A stretch of 20,404 bases of DNA from Bipalium vagum (GCA_037834085.1 JBBMKC010254044.1:1-20404); one strand, 5' to 3'. Shown: positions 10,500 through 20,192, counted from the first letter of the stretch. Numbers and translations are program-made. The notes: generated by a model not told the origin, from the sequence alone.

Positions 10500-10775
10500 A
10501 CTTATAATTGATCCAGTTAGAAAACATCGGCCGTATCCAGGACAGTGTTCAACAGTGACTCCAAAACCGGATATTACTTTTAAAAAAGTATATGCTATAT
10601 ATCTGAAACAGTTATCGAGTCATGAAATACTATGGGTAGCTTGGAAGAAAAGACGCTCAACGCCACAATGAACAAATCAATTCAAGGAATAGAAATCTGG
10701 AAAAACAACCACCAGTCACAATAATAGGAAGTCGAAAAGTCATTCTTCCTCATCACAACACTTCAGATATATAAA
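10500..10775 (+). pseudogene. Mariner transposase relic, central catalytic part
   Basis: The plus strand reads DPVRKHRPYPGQCSTVTPKP then DITFKKVYAIYL, matching the mariner block after the first Asp (KRKxxWxxPGQPxxxTPKPxIHxKKVMLCIWW). After a frame change it reads DAQRHNEQINSRNRNLEKQP and GSRKVILPHHNTS, matching the block up to the second catalytic site (KVILQHDNARPH), where Asp has become His. The N- and C-terminal thirds are not recognisable around it. It lies about 240 bp after the neighbouring relic that lacks this middle part. Sequence order argues against both being one element, unless a rearrangement moved the piece. Confidence 0.68.
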
Positions 10776-10845
10776 AATTTCATTCATGAATTATTATAGT
10801 GATACGTTTCGATATATTTTTAATTAATATTTTCTATCCAGACAA

Positions 10846-11041
10846 AGTTCTTGATTCTTATTAATGTTAGTAAATGAAGAAATTTATTCCCTGTTAAACG
10901 TCTTTTGGGATTGAAACGGCATCTTGAAGCGTTAGATTTTACTGAAGAAATCTTAAATTCTGATTATTACAGTAATAGCATATTTAAAACCCGAAACATT
11001 CAACTCCAGTTCTTGATTCTTATTAATGTTAGTAAATGAAG
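10846..11041 (+). repeat. 34-bp exact direct repeat, copies 162 bp apart
   Basis: The 34-bp sequence beginning AGTTCTTGATTCTTATTAAT occurs at 10846-10879 and again, identical, at 11008-11041. The 128 bases between the copies are of ordinary complexity and are not clearly repeated after the second copy. It lies just downstream of the mariner fragment at 10500-10775. Confidence 0.85.
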
Positions 11042-12329
11042 CATTTTTACGAGATAAACTACAATTCATTGAAATGTCACCAAAGAGAATATTATTTTAC
11101 TCAATTATAATTGTCCAAAATTATCATCTTGAATTATTCAGAGAATACACTGACAAACCATTGATTTCTACAATCCCCTGTTTGTATATAAAGAATTCAG
11201 TGAAATAATTTTAATTAAAAAGTACAATTGTTTAGTTAATTAAAACTAAAAACTATTACATAATTCTGTCGACTTTTTCATTAAGTCCGAAAAACGTGAA
11301 ATGTTTTTATAAAAAATTTGTACAACGGGTAAATAAGCAGAGAAATATAGAATATTTTGATTAATAAAAAATACTATTTTTTTATTTAAAAAATGATCGT
11401 TAATTCAATGATCTAATTGTTTTAATTTTTAAGATAAATTTTTGTTTAATTAATGAAAATTTAATAAATCGATATTTATTAATTATATATACTGGAATTA
11501 TGGAGAGCAATAGAAAATTCCTTTAGAGGATCTTCATGTTTCCTTTTGAATGTTTGATTACGGCATTTTGTCTGTTTTTGTTTTAATATTGCAAAATACT
11601 CTATGAAATAATTGTTAATTTTAAACGATTAAATTAAATAAATCTGATGATATCAGCTTTCAAAAAAATATTTGGAAAATAAAATATAGAATAAGGATTT
11701 GGGAACGTGACAAATGAAAATCTCACATATTCCCATTATATTTTCACCTAAAAGCATCAATAGGGGTGGATCATGCTCACTTAAGATGGATAAAACGTGC
11801 ATTGTTAAATTATTACCAAATGCCATTAGTCTTATAATGAGATTGGAAGGATAACTGTAATTTTATAACTCATTATAAGCCACCTGCTTTAATTTTTTTT
11901 ATTTTTCGTGATTATTTTTCATTATATATTTTTAATGCACATTTTTCTATCATTTTAAATAATATCTTAATAATTAAAATAACAGTCAAAACCTTTGTTT
12001 AATTAAGATATAGCTGGAATTACATCTATGCTCACATATGATCCATATTATATTTTATTTCGAAATTTCTTCTTAAAAATAACATTTAATTTTCCATGAA
12101 ATTGTGAAAATATTTATAAAAATTATAAAAAAAAATATAAAATAATATTTGATTTTACCCTTGCCCACAAAATAATTTATATTTTTAATCAAAAATTTAG
12201 ATAGTGATATGATATTGGACTATAAATCTTTAAGGATATTGACCAATGATAAGATTAAAACATAAGTTAGTCCGTTTTTAAAATCATTTATTAGTCAATA
12301 ATATTTAAGCAAAATAAAGACTTTTATTC

Positions 12330-12575
12330 CATGATAAACAGAGATCAATCAGTTACGTATTGTAGATCCTATTTTCAACTTTTTCCATCGTTTTACCAAT
12401 TTGTTGATCCAGTTTTTTCAAAATTAAGCTGGTCTGGAATAAAAGTAATTCTCAATCCAATACCTCACAAGCCAGTACAATACCTCAATTTTTTTGCAAC
12501 CACGATTGTAGGAAAAAAGCATCAGATGTCGATAATGTACATCTTTATCAATAAATTCCATTGGTCAATTTAATT
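12330..12575 (-). pseudogene. Mariner relic with most of the transposase deleted
   Basis: Reading the minus strand from about 12557, one frame gives DKDVHYRHLMLFSYNRGCKK, the N-terminal start of a mariner transposase (compare KKVHYRHIMLFEFRKG). Only about 30 codons later the same frame gives KNWINKLVKRWKKLKIGS, which matches the very C-terminal GINKLVxRWxKxIxxxGxYF block. The whole central part, including all three catalytic acids, is gone, so this looks like an internally deleted, non-autonomous derivative. A TIR-like stretch at 12265-12283 (AAGTTAGTCCGTTTTTAAAA) lies just past the C-terminal end. The opposite end is not evident. A plus-strand open frame at 12331-12573 is a shadow of it. Confidence 0.58.
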
Positions 12576-13321
12576 TATCCGCAAAGTAAATATTATAAAT
12601 TAGTTCAGTAAAACAAAATTATGTACAATGGATAATTATTTTTCAAAACATTCATAATACTTTGCTAAATAAAACCAAAATTGGGACAAAAAACTCATTT
12701 GAAAACGACGAAAGAAATTAATTATTTTTCAAAATAATATAATCATAAAATATTTCTGGTGGTTTAATTAATAAAATGTCGTAAACATTAAAATGTTATG
12801 ATGCACTATTGAATTATTATTTGTATCTTATGAAAACTAGTCTAACACAAAAGTTTCTGATCTTTCGATTAAAAGATAAAATTCTTTTCAGTGGCATCCC
12901 AGATAGCACGACCAGACTCCATTCTACATCTATTAGAGTGAGGAAGAAGATCGCGGTCGGTTATATTGGAAAAATTAGACAAATAAATAAATGAACCAAT
13001 GTGCTTGATAATCAGTCTCCATTAATTAATCTACCTCTATAAATTCTATGCAATCCAATTATTTTTAAGAAATAATATCAGTAAAATAAACAGAGGTTTT
13101 CTGAGAATATTTACCGTAATCAAGTTCTAAACGTTTGGACGAAATCTGCTATTATTATCATGAAATTCTAATTTTTATTTATTAGTTATTTCCAGATATC
13201 TATAGTCACGGCATTCTTAATATCATCTAGTTAAGAATCAAATTTAAAGGTTTTCTCACTAGGCAGAAGCACATCATTTCAGTCAAATTCCGAGAAAAAC
13301 TTTTTAAAAGATGTAAATCTA

Positions 13322-13352
13322 TTGGGTTGGCAATTAAGTGCGTTCGGTTTTT
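13322..13352 (+). repeat. Mariner terminal-repeat-like sequence
   Basis: TTGGGTTGGCAATTAAGTGC followed by GTTCGG closely resembles mariner ends of the form TTGGGTTGGCAACTAAGTAATTGCGG. I see no transposase motif within 1.3 kb on either side and no matching inverted end, so it is a solo end or the remains of a small derivative. Confidence 0.5.
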
Positions 13353-14466
13353 CAAAAGAAATAAAAACATTTTATTGATAAAATAATCTCAATCAGTGAT
13401 GTGTGATTTTTTATTAAAGATCCATGTTTTTCTTCTCTTACTAAGAGTTTTACAAATGGATATTCCAGGTTCATTTTTAAAGAAGGTTGCAAACAGAAAT
13501 AAGATAATTAATATTTCTTTCTATCAATATAATATGTTCCAAAAGTTCATAACGAAAGATTTTAGTCTTGAACAAATCAAACAGTAGCTTTAAATTTTGA
13601 AAACCACAAGAGTGACTGGTCATATCATTGTTTCAATATTTTTCTTTTTTATTTTTGCTTTAAGAATAACGAATTAATAAAAATAATATAATTGGTTGGT
13701 GAAAATTTTAACGTTGGTGCACTAAAGGATTAAATTAATCATAAATTTCAACATGTTACACATTTACTATTAAAACAAAATTACTTAAAAAAATTAACGA
13801 GTTTTGTTAGTAATCACTTCAAAATAATAAGTTGATTTTTAACTTATCTCTCGATCTAATATTTGTTTGGTTATTTCAAGAATGGTGTTTACAAAATCAA
13901 AACTTTTCAATAGATATGCTTAAATACAACAGGAAGTTATGCATATACACACAAAACGAAAGAACCTTTAATGACAAAATTGTTACAAATACTCAGATTA
14001 TCTCTCAAGTGATTCAGGTCAATAGTCAGTCTCTATTTTGCTTATTCTTCTAAGAACGTCTCTCATAACATTAGTACTTCAATCACGGTTTTGAATGTTT
14101 TTATTCTTCTTTTGACTTCAAATTAACAAAATATGGATAACCATGCCCTAAGTTTATGTCAGCGGTTATGAGATAAATGTAACGGGGCTCAGATACAAAA
14201 CTTCATTATTTGAGTTATATTGGAGAATTTTATTAAAATTGTTAACACAACACCTTGTAGAGGTTACAGAAAATTGTTTATTTATTTTTTCTTAATTATA
14301 AAAACATTGTTAGAAATTAATAATCGTTATTCTAAGTTCCCATATATTTTATGTAATATAATGTTACAGGATTTTATAATCGTTTCCTAATAATTGTTAA
14401 TCTCTCATTTCATTCTAGTTTCAGAAAATGATATAATTTCAAAGTTACGATAAAAAAATGTATTAC

Positions 14467-14814
14467 AGATTCTGATCCAGATCTTTCCAGAATGGCATTT
14501 GAGAAACCTGGGGATGATATTCTTCTTTTTCTCATCATAAAAGAAGATTGATCTTTTCCAATTTTATTTCTTGATGCTCCCAAATAAATGACAGTATCAC
14601 AAGATTGTTCACTGCTCGAAGTGTAGTCAGCTTCCGATGACGTCATTCCATTGTTACTGGAACTGGATGATACTCCAACATTTCCATTCTTATTTCTGCT
14701 TGCTCTCCGAAATCCAAAACTGTCGCACGAAGAACTGTCATCCGAGCTGGTTCCTGACATTTTGGAATACTTTCGACTTTTCAATCTTTGTAACTTGGCG
14801 GCGAATTGAAGAAT
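14467..14814 (-). CDS. KIF26/VAB-8-like kinesin, exon with neck and conserved SSSEQSCDTVIY block
   Basis: The 116 codons start at a TTTTAG acceptor with ILQFAAKLQRLKSRK, which completes the last motor helix in phase 0 after the DSIQ that ends the preceding exon (compare IQIASRV/VQLAARI in KIF26). A Ser/Asn-rich stretch follows, then DYTSSSEQSCDTVIYLG around residues 60-76. This is nearly the same as the DYSSSSEQSCDTVIY block found just after the motor of vertebrate KIF26A/B, and it is the strongest single identifier of the family in the window. The exon closes with a basic RKRRISSPGF segment and a GTAATA donor, again phase 0. The preceding intron is about 4.0 kb and the following one about 8.4 kb. 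Boundaries rest on splice signals and phase and have not been checked against a transcript. Confidence 0.87.
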
Positions 14815-15237
14815 CTAAAATAGAAAAATACTCACATAGACTGCCACTGCAAAAATATACCATAAAATATGAAGAAACTCATTTTCCAGTACAATGAAAT
14901 TAGTAATATATATTTATTTATTTTCATCGTTATACGTATATGAGATTGGTATATATGATATAAGATGTTGATTAATGTTTATTTCTTTGTTTTACCAGTT
15001 TCCTTTTTGATTAATGAAACGAGATGAAATAAATATTATAATAATATTATGGGACAACAAAATAACATTCTTTTATTTCATGTCTCAAGAAAAAGATATA
15101 CAAACGTAATGCTCTAACACTTTTACGAAACGCAGTGTAGTCTTACTTCGGTAGTTAAAAATAATTTCTAAATAATTATTGATTAATTAAAATTATTCAC
15201 TATATTTTATATTTATTAACAAAAATTCACATTAATA

Positions 15238-16510
15238 TTAGGATGATTCATCAATAATTTCGTTTATTATTTAAAATAATAAAAACAAAATAAAACAAAA
15301 ACAAAATTATATTATGTTTCGACATAAAGGCCATTTGAATAAATAATTTTAAGCCATCTATCTGACAGTTGTTGGATACCTTATTGGTATCATTCCTTGT
15401 CCTTGGGCCTGAAAAATACGCCGTTTTGATTTCCTTCAAGTTATTGAATCTACGCACTCAGAAAATGTGCCATTGATCGAAAAAGATGGTAATACTATGG
15501 AACAAGATCGGAACTGTATGCTGGATGTGGTAGCATTTCAATAGATTCACATTCTCTGATTTTTCGATTGTTTTCTTGGCAGTGTGCGGTTTTGCATTAT
15601 CTTGCTGTAAGACTACCCGATTTCTATTGACAAATGCCGGATATTTCAGTTTTAATTTTTGAAATATTCGATTCAATTGAGCACAATATAGTGTGCGTCT
15701 AGTGATATACTATTTGAAATCAATTCGAAGTGGATCATGTCTTCGAGATTCAACCAGACGTACAATAATGTCTTCTGTGAGAATCGGTCTCTTTGTGAAA
15801 CCGGTTCTGTCACTTTCCCAGAGGCAACACACTGATTATTTTTGTGAGGATTGGTAAAATATTTCCACTTTTCATTAGATGTTACAATGTGTATAATGAA
15901 ACAATCATCCGCGGATTTTCCAGATGATTTCTACATGTTTCTATACGTCGTTTTGCCAGATTTTCGGTCAAATCTTGAAGTACTTCTCTACATCGTTTGT
16001 TGACTTTACCGATTACTTTAATGTGTCGTACAACTGTTGCTTGGGAAATACCTAGATCAGCAGATAATATTTGAGTGCTAGTCCGTGGTTTGGTCTCAAC
16101 AACATTGCCTAGCACTTCTTTATTCACAGTTACTGGCATACCGGTACGTGGTTGATCGTATAAATCATTGTAACCTTCATTAATTTTTTTGAACCAGATT
16201 TAGGCTATACTAATGAAGACCACATCTTCACCTTCCACGTCACATATTTTGCTGGCAGCTTCATTTGGTTTGAACTGTTGCTTCCAATAATGTCGAAGCA
16301 GAGTGCAAATTTTGATTTTTTCCATTTTTATTTCAGCTAAAATAAAAGATTGTATTACATTTATATAACATAAATTAATTAACCTAATGGTTGAAAATTT
16401 ATTAAGTTTTAAATTGATATATAAATCAATATATTCATATTGTTTATCAACTAAAAAAATTATTTGAACTATTTAAACAAAAAAACAAAATTATTTATGA
16501 ATCACCCTAA
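15238..16510 (-). mobile_element. Full-length, inactive mariner (DD34D) transposon with terminal inverted repeats
   Basis: The element is 1273 bp, the usual mariner length. Its ends are inverted repeats matching at about 22 of 25 positions (TTAGGATGATTCAT at the left, TTAGGGTGATTCAT read inward from the right), and both flanks carry the TA dinucleotide expected as target duplication (15236-15237, 16511-16512). It lies in an intron of the kinesin-like gene with its transposase on the same strand as the host gene. The inverted repeats still match well, so the insertion is younger than the other relics here, yet the coding region is thoroughly decayed. Confidence 0.92.
15312..16325 (-). pseudogene. 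Mariner transposase pseudogene
   Basis: The reading starts MEKIKICTLLRHYWKQ and runs about 338 codons to GLYVET-stop, near the family length of about 345. Visible parts in order are the N-terminal helix-turn-helix with KICDVEGEDV, then STQILSADLGISQATVVRH, the region of the first catalytic Asp (here SNEKW, so Asp replaced by Asn), VNRNRVVLQQDNAKPHTA (second Asp kept), and LPHPAYSSDLVP..YYHLF, where the third Asp is lost. At least two in-frame stops and about three frame changes interrupt it. The protein cannot be catalytic. The N-terminal DNA-binding half is only lightly damaged. Confidence 0.9.
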
Positions 16511-17186
16511 TATATTACTAATAATAATTAATTAAAAATATTTAAAAATAATTTTTATTTATTCTTCCCAACAATTGTGATGGAAAAGTTTTCAAAAGTC
16601 GAGCAATCTCAACACTAAGCCGAAAACATTTTTCATTTTTTTTCAAAATGAACAATTAAAACAATTGAAATTAGTATGCATTCAAACAAAAAATCCGTTT
16701 CTTTACGACAAATTATTTCTCCTTTAACAGCTTCAATTTAGCTTGTTTTACATTGTTGTGATTAATATTATTTATTTTTTAATTTTATTGTGCAATTTAT
16801 GCCATTGAAAACAAAATTGAAAATAATTCACAAACGAAGGAAGTTTCATTAACAATAAACAAATTGATACAATCAATATTTTTTAATTGATTCTTTATTA
16901 ATTAAGACATTCACCTTTTTTCCCACATAAAACAGCTTATGATATAAACAAGGAATCCATTGTTTTATTGATTTTAAGAAAATTATCGCCTTTTCTTTTT
17001 GGATCAAGCAAATTTGTAACAATTAATTATCTCTTTTAATTATTGGCAACTTTGAGATAGTGTCAGAAGTTAGGATAGCTGAAAAAGTCTTGGGTAAGGA
17101 GTTCTTGAATGAATTGGTTGGATCTAGTAGCCTTTTGCTAATTATTTATTTATTTTTTGAATAAAGAAATTTTTGAAATTTGTATT

Positions 17187-17213
17187 GTCATTCGTTTTTG
17201 GGATGGTCACTGT
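17187..17213 (-). repeat. Possible Tc1-like terminal end
   Basis: Read on the minus strand, TACAGTGACCATCCCAAAAA has the TACAGT/CAGTG start common to Tc1-like inverted repeats. The plus-strand DNA just before it (17041-17186) is more complex than its surroundings and could be a decayed 3' part of such an element. No partner end was found. Confidence 0.3.
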
Positions 17214-17700
17214 AAATGAATATTAATTTAATTTGGCTGTAAAAAATTATTGATTTGTATTATATCTATACCAGACCTTCAAGAGTTATGACGATTTTAA
17301 AAAATGGCTATATAGTTGGATTGTTGGAAACCTAATCAATTATTTTCCGATGGAATTTAGAATTTCCATTTCAGACTTTTGAGGTCATTTTATTATTATT
17401 TTCAAAATACTTTAATATATTCTTAAAAATTTAAACTAATAATTCAAGGGGGTCCAAAATATTTTCGCTTTCTTCATTTTTTAAAGAAATATTAATCTAA
17501 TTTATTAAGGATAAACCAGAACCAAACACTTATGGTGCACGTGTAAACATTTAAGATGTCACAATTAGTTACCATATTCATTAACAATCAGTTGAAGATC
17601 ATTCTGGAGTCTTTCAAATTCACTGACAAATATATCCGCAACGAAAGACGTCATGAAACGATAAGCACAGGTCAAAATTGTTTTTTTATTTGACAATTTT

Positions 17701-18660
17701 TTAGTTTTTCCGAAAACTTTCAAAATTTCGGAAGAATGCCCTATCCATCATATTCATATTCGGGGGGTAAGCTGGCAGGGGCAGATTTTGGATGTTCTGA
17801 TGATTGAAAAATTGAACTGTCATTCTGGACTTATGTGCTCGTGCATTGTTGTGTTGAATTGTTAAATCGAAATCATGTATTGGAGGTGTTAATAATGACA
17901 ATTTTTATCAAGTTTGTTAAAAATGAAATGTAGCACTAGGAATCCACTCTCTCATTTTCATTTGGAAAATCTGCATGATAGTGTCCTTGAAAGTTAGCTG
18001 CCAATACTATAAGATACATCTTGTCACCCAATGTTCTACGGGCAATAACTGGATGTTTTCCTCCAGTGGCAATGCATAATCGCATATTACTAGCAGCGGG
18101 AACATGAAGTAAGTAGACCCATTTTTCATCAATGGTAAAGACATTCCTTCGAAATTTTCTTGTATAACAAGCATTAAGGATAAGTATAGTTCCATCTCTT
18201 CTTTTTTCTTTCTATAAACATTCAGGATGTGGGGAATCCATTTTGAAGAAACAGGTTTTAGCTTAAGGCCATTATGAATGATTCTTTAAAGAGAAGGACG
18301 TGTAATAAAGATAATCATTTGTAGCTGGGAAAGAGAGATGAGGATGTATTTACCGGAAACAAAGTTTATTTTCCAATTCAATAATTATCATACATGACAT
18401 CAGATTTTATTCAATGTTCTCAAAGTAAATCTTTCTTCATTAATAACGAAATTATTTGATTTGAATTTTCTACCTGCAGTTTCTCTCAATCTTCTTCGTT
18501 ATACATTCTGGAACATTGTTTTAAAATCACTCATTTATTGTACGCCATTATGCTGTTTAATCACCTGATGTCTGGATTAGGTTTTTGTCGCTTCCTCAGC
18601 ATTGCGACCAAGTTTGAATTCATGTAACAGAATGATTTGAATTTCTTCTTGTTTTGAAAG
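17701..18660 (-). pseudogene. Mariner-family transposase relic
   Basis: This relic spans almost a full transposase on the minus strand, in several frames. The N-terminus LSKQEEIQIILLHEFKLG then RNAEEATKT is a typical mariner start. Then come NGLKLKPVSSKWIPHILN, FTIDEKWVYLLHVP with the first catalytic Asp intact, GKHPVIARRTLGDKMYLIV, IQHNNARAHKSRM (second Asp now Asn) and LPLPAYPPNMNMMDRAFFRN with the third Asp kept. Frame changes and stops make it inactive. It is a different mariner lineage from the element at 15238-16510: the NMMDRxFFRNFE wording and the DEKWVYL context differ. Its right boundary may be the TTAGGGT-like end at about 18749. The left end is unclear; GGGGGTCCAAAAT near 17448 is a weak candidate. 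Confidence 0.83.
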
Positions 18661-18850
18661 TATTTTAAAAATTTTTAAAATAAATTGATGCAATTAAACA
18701 ATGACCTTCCAGATTATTTGATTGAAATAATTCAAATGGAATACCCTAAGAAATTTTTCCAAATAATACTGTTCAGAAAATGTAAAATATGATAATTAAA
18801 TATTTACAAGTTAACCATTATGTTACTATTTTTATCCATTAATAATTCAC

Positions 18851-19161
18851 CTGTATACTATCTGAACAATGGGTTGTATTCATTGCAACATGGGCAACCA
18901 TACATGTTCGACAAGACAAGCTGCTCATGGCTTCCCTTAGCAATTGAGATAGTTTACTAGTTCTATAAGGAATGTGACGCTGGCCATTGACAAGGGCTAA
19001 TAATACTGCAGCTATGGATGGCAACGACAAAGCTGTTGAATTTGACTGAGGTTCTGGTTTCAACCATTCATTTGTTGAACTTTCTTTACTGCCAGAATCA
19101 AGTGGACCGATTTTGCCCGATCCAAAATCCAATAAATGCAGTCGACTACGACCTCCAGCGA
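18851..19161 (-). CDS. KIF26/VAB-8-like kinesin, exon with the C-terminal part of the motor domain
   Basis: This exon encodes about 103 residues and is the clearest host coding sequence here. It starts after a CATTTCAG acceptor and reads AGGRSRLHLLDFGSG, where ordinary kinesins have the switch II block LVDLAGSE. A polar insert follows, then LPSIAAVLLALVNGQRHIPY and SKLSQLLREAM, matching the kinesin LSALGNVISALA..HVPYRDSKLTRLL region, then CRTCMVAHVA for RTLMIANIS. The ALVNGxxHIPY wording and lost switch II motif are hallmarks of the kinesin-11 (KIF26A/B, VAB-8) family. Known members bind microtubules but lack normal ATPase activity and act in cell migration and signalling; that role is inferred here. 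The exon enters with two bases of a split codon and leaves in phase 0 at a GTGAAT donor. The upstream motor exons lie beyond the right edge. Confidence 0.88.
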
Positions 19162-19221
19162 CTGAAATGCGAACAGTAAAATGTTTGAAAACGTGATGAT
19201 GATGATAATTTTAATAATAAT

Positions 19222-19227
19222 AACGAA

Positions 19228-19258
<31 letters not shown>
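19222..19258 (+). repeat. TAA microsatellite
   Basis: An uninterrupted AAT/TAA tract of roughly ten units lies about 60 bp upstream (minus-strand sense) of the motor-domain exon, within the intron. Confidence 0.9.
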
Positions 19259-19879
19259 TAAAAAAAGAAAATATACGCGAAGGAGAATTTTACTAATGAT
19301 AATAATAAAACCAGTAAGAATTGTTAATTTCTGATCTGATAGACAATTATTTATTGATGGAATATCCCAAGAAGCCCATCTTCATCATTAACCATGTCAG
19401 AGAGAATTCTGAATTTTCCTAGATTTGTTTTGCTCCAAAAAAACTCAATCATACGTTGAATGGCTTAATTGAAGTTGACAGGAACTCGCAATTATCAAAA
19501 AGATAAAGTGATTTGGAAAATTCCGATAACTTTGTAACTTTGGAGATGATTTAATTAAATTTGATTTTATTTGTTTGTCATTTATCAAATCCCGATAATG
19601 AAAACCGACCTCACGCAAGACATTTATTTTTTTTCCATATATTTCTAATTATTTTTTTGCCTAAACTTGAAAAGTTTTTCTCTCATTATTATTTGGGTTT
19701 TCGTCCTTTTATAAGGGTTTTTAATAATTGTTTTTATTATTTTTTGATAGTAACAGCCACTCTATTTTATTCAGAAGAAGTATTTTCTATTTTAAATTAA
19801 ATATTATTAAAAATAATTATTATTAGAGTATTATTAATTATTTTTATTATTGTTAATATTTCTTAATAGTAAAACTACC

Positions 19880-19908
19880 ACCAATGATAATGATGATGAT
19901 GATGATGA
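19880..19908 (+). repeat. Short GAT microsatellite
   Basis: About six consecutive GAT units in A+T-rich noncoding DNA. They give the run of Asp in a chance plus-strand frame. Confidence 0.85.
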
Positions 19909-20191
19909 AATTATTAGTTTTGATAATTATATATTATTAATATTTCGAATTTGTTATTATTATTATAAAGCTATGATTATGGTAATTATTAAAAATTTAT
20001 TAAATTTTTTATTAATTATAATAATATATATTTATTTCAAAATGGTTTTTCAAGATATTAATAATCAAGAGATTGTCAATCTGAACAAAGAATAAAACAT
20101 CTAAAATTATATTAAATATAACCAGTATTAGTATTATAATAATTTTTATATTATTATTAATATTTTTATATCACTATGGACAATAAAAAAA

Positions 20192-20192
<1 letters not shown>

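Larger units (their letters stand above)
6102..14466 (-). other. Intron of about 8.4 kb in the kinesin-like gene
   Basis: Between the SSSEQSCDTVIY exon and the WVDGP exon there is no recognisable host exon, and the two exons join in phase 0. The intron carries at least four mariner-family relics (about 6286-7540, 9535-10265, 10500-10775, 12330-12575), element-end-like sequences near 7570 and 13322, and a 34-bp direct repeat at 10846/11008. The stretches 7600-9530, 11210-12320 and 13360-14460 hold A+T-rich DNA where I recognise nothing coding. Some patches of higher complexity (about 7800-8160 and 8280-8480) may be repeats too decayed to name. Confidence 0.55.
14815..18850 (-). other. Intron of about 4.0 kb in the kinesin-like gene
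   Basis: The intron runs from the GTGAAT donor after DSIQ to the TTTTAG acceptor before ILQF, and the two exons complete one motor helix in phase 0. It contains one full-length dead mariner (15238-16510), a second mariner relic (about 17700-18750) and a possible Tc1-like end near 17187-17213. The rest (14870-15235, 16515-17150, 17220-17690) is A+T-rich with no recognisable gene. Confidence 0.8.

Noticed and set aside
11026-11208. Plus-strand open frame of 60 codons after the second copy of the 34-bp repeat
   Set aside because: I recognised no motif and no splice context; it is too short to support as a gene.
12809-12994. Plus-strand frame with DSTTRLHSTSIRVRKK
   Set aside because: Complexity is higher than in the flanks and a repeat fragment is possible, but no motif on either strand could be matched.
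13832-14053. Plus-strand open frame of 73 codons
   Set aside because: No homology recognised; composition is like the surrounding intron.
17448-17490. GGGGGTCCAAAATATTTTCG as the left end of the mariner at 17701-18660
   Set aside because: Its position would give the right element length (about 1.3 kb), but the match to the TTAGGGTATTCC end at 18749 is too weak to claim an inverted repeat.
19361-19520. Possible minus-strand coding stretch (FWSKTNLGKFRILSDMVNDE)
   Set aside because: It is short, interrupted, has no clear splice sites and no recognised family; it may be a repeat fragment.
19561-20095. Two plus-strand open frames of about 80 codons
   Set aside because: They are runs of Ile, Leu, Phe, Asn and Asp derived from A+T-rich and GAT simple sequence.
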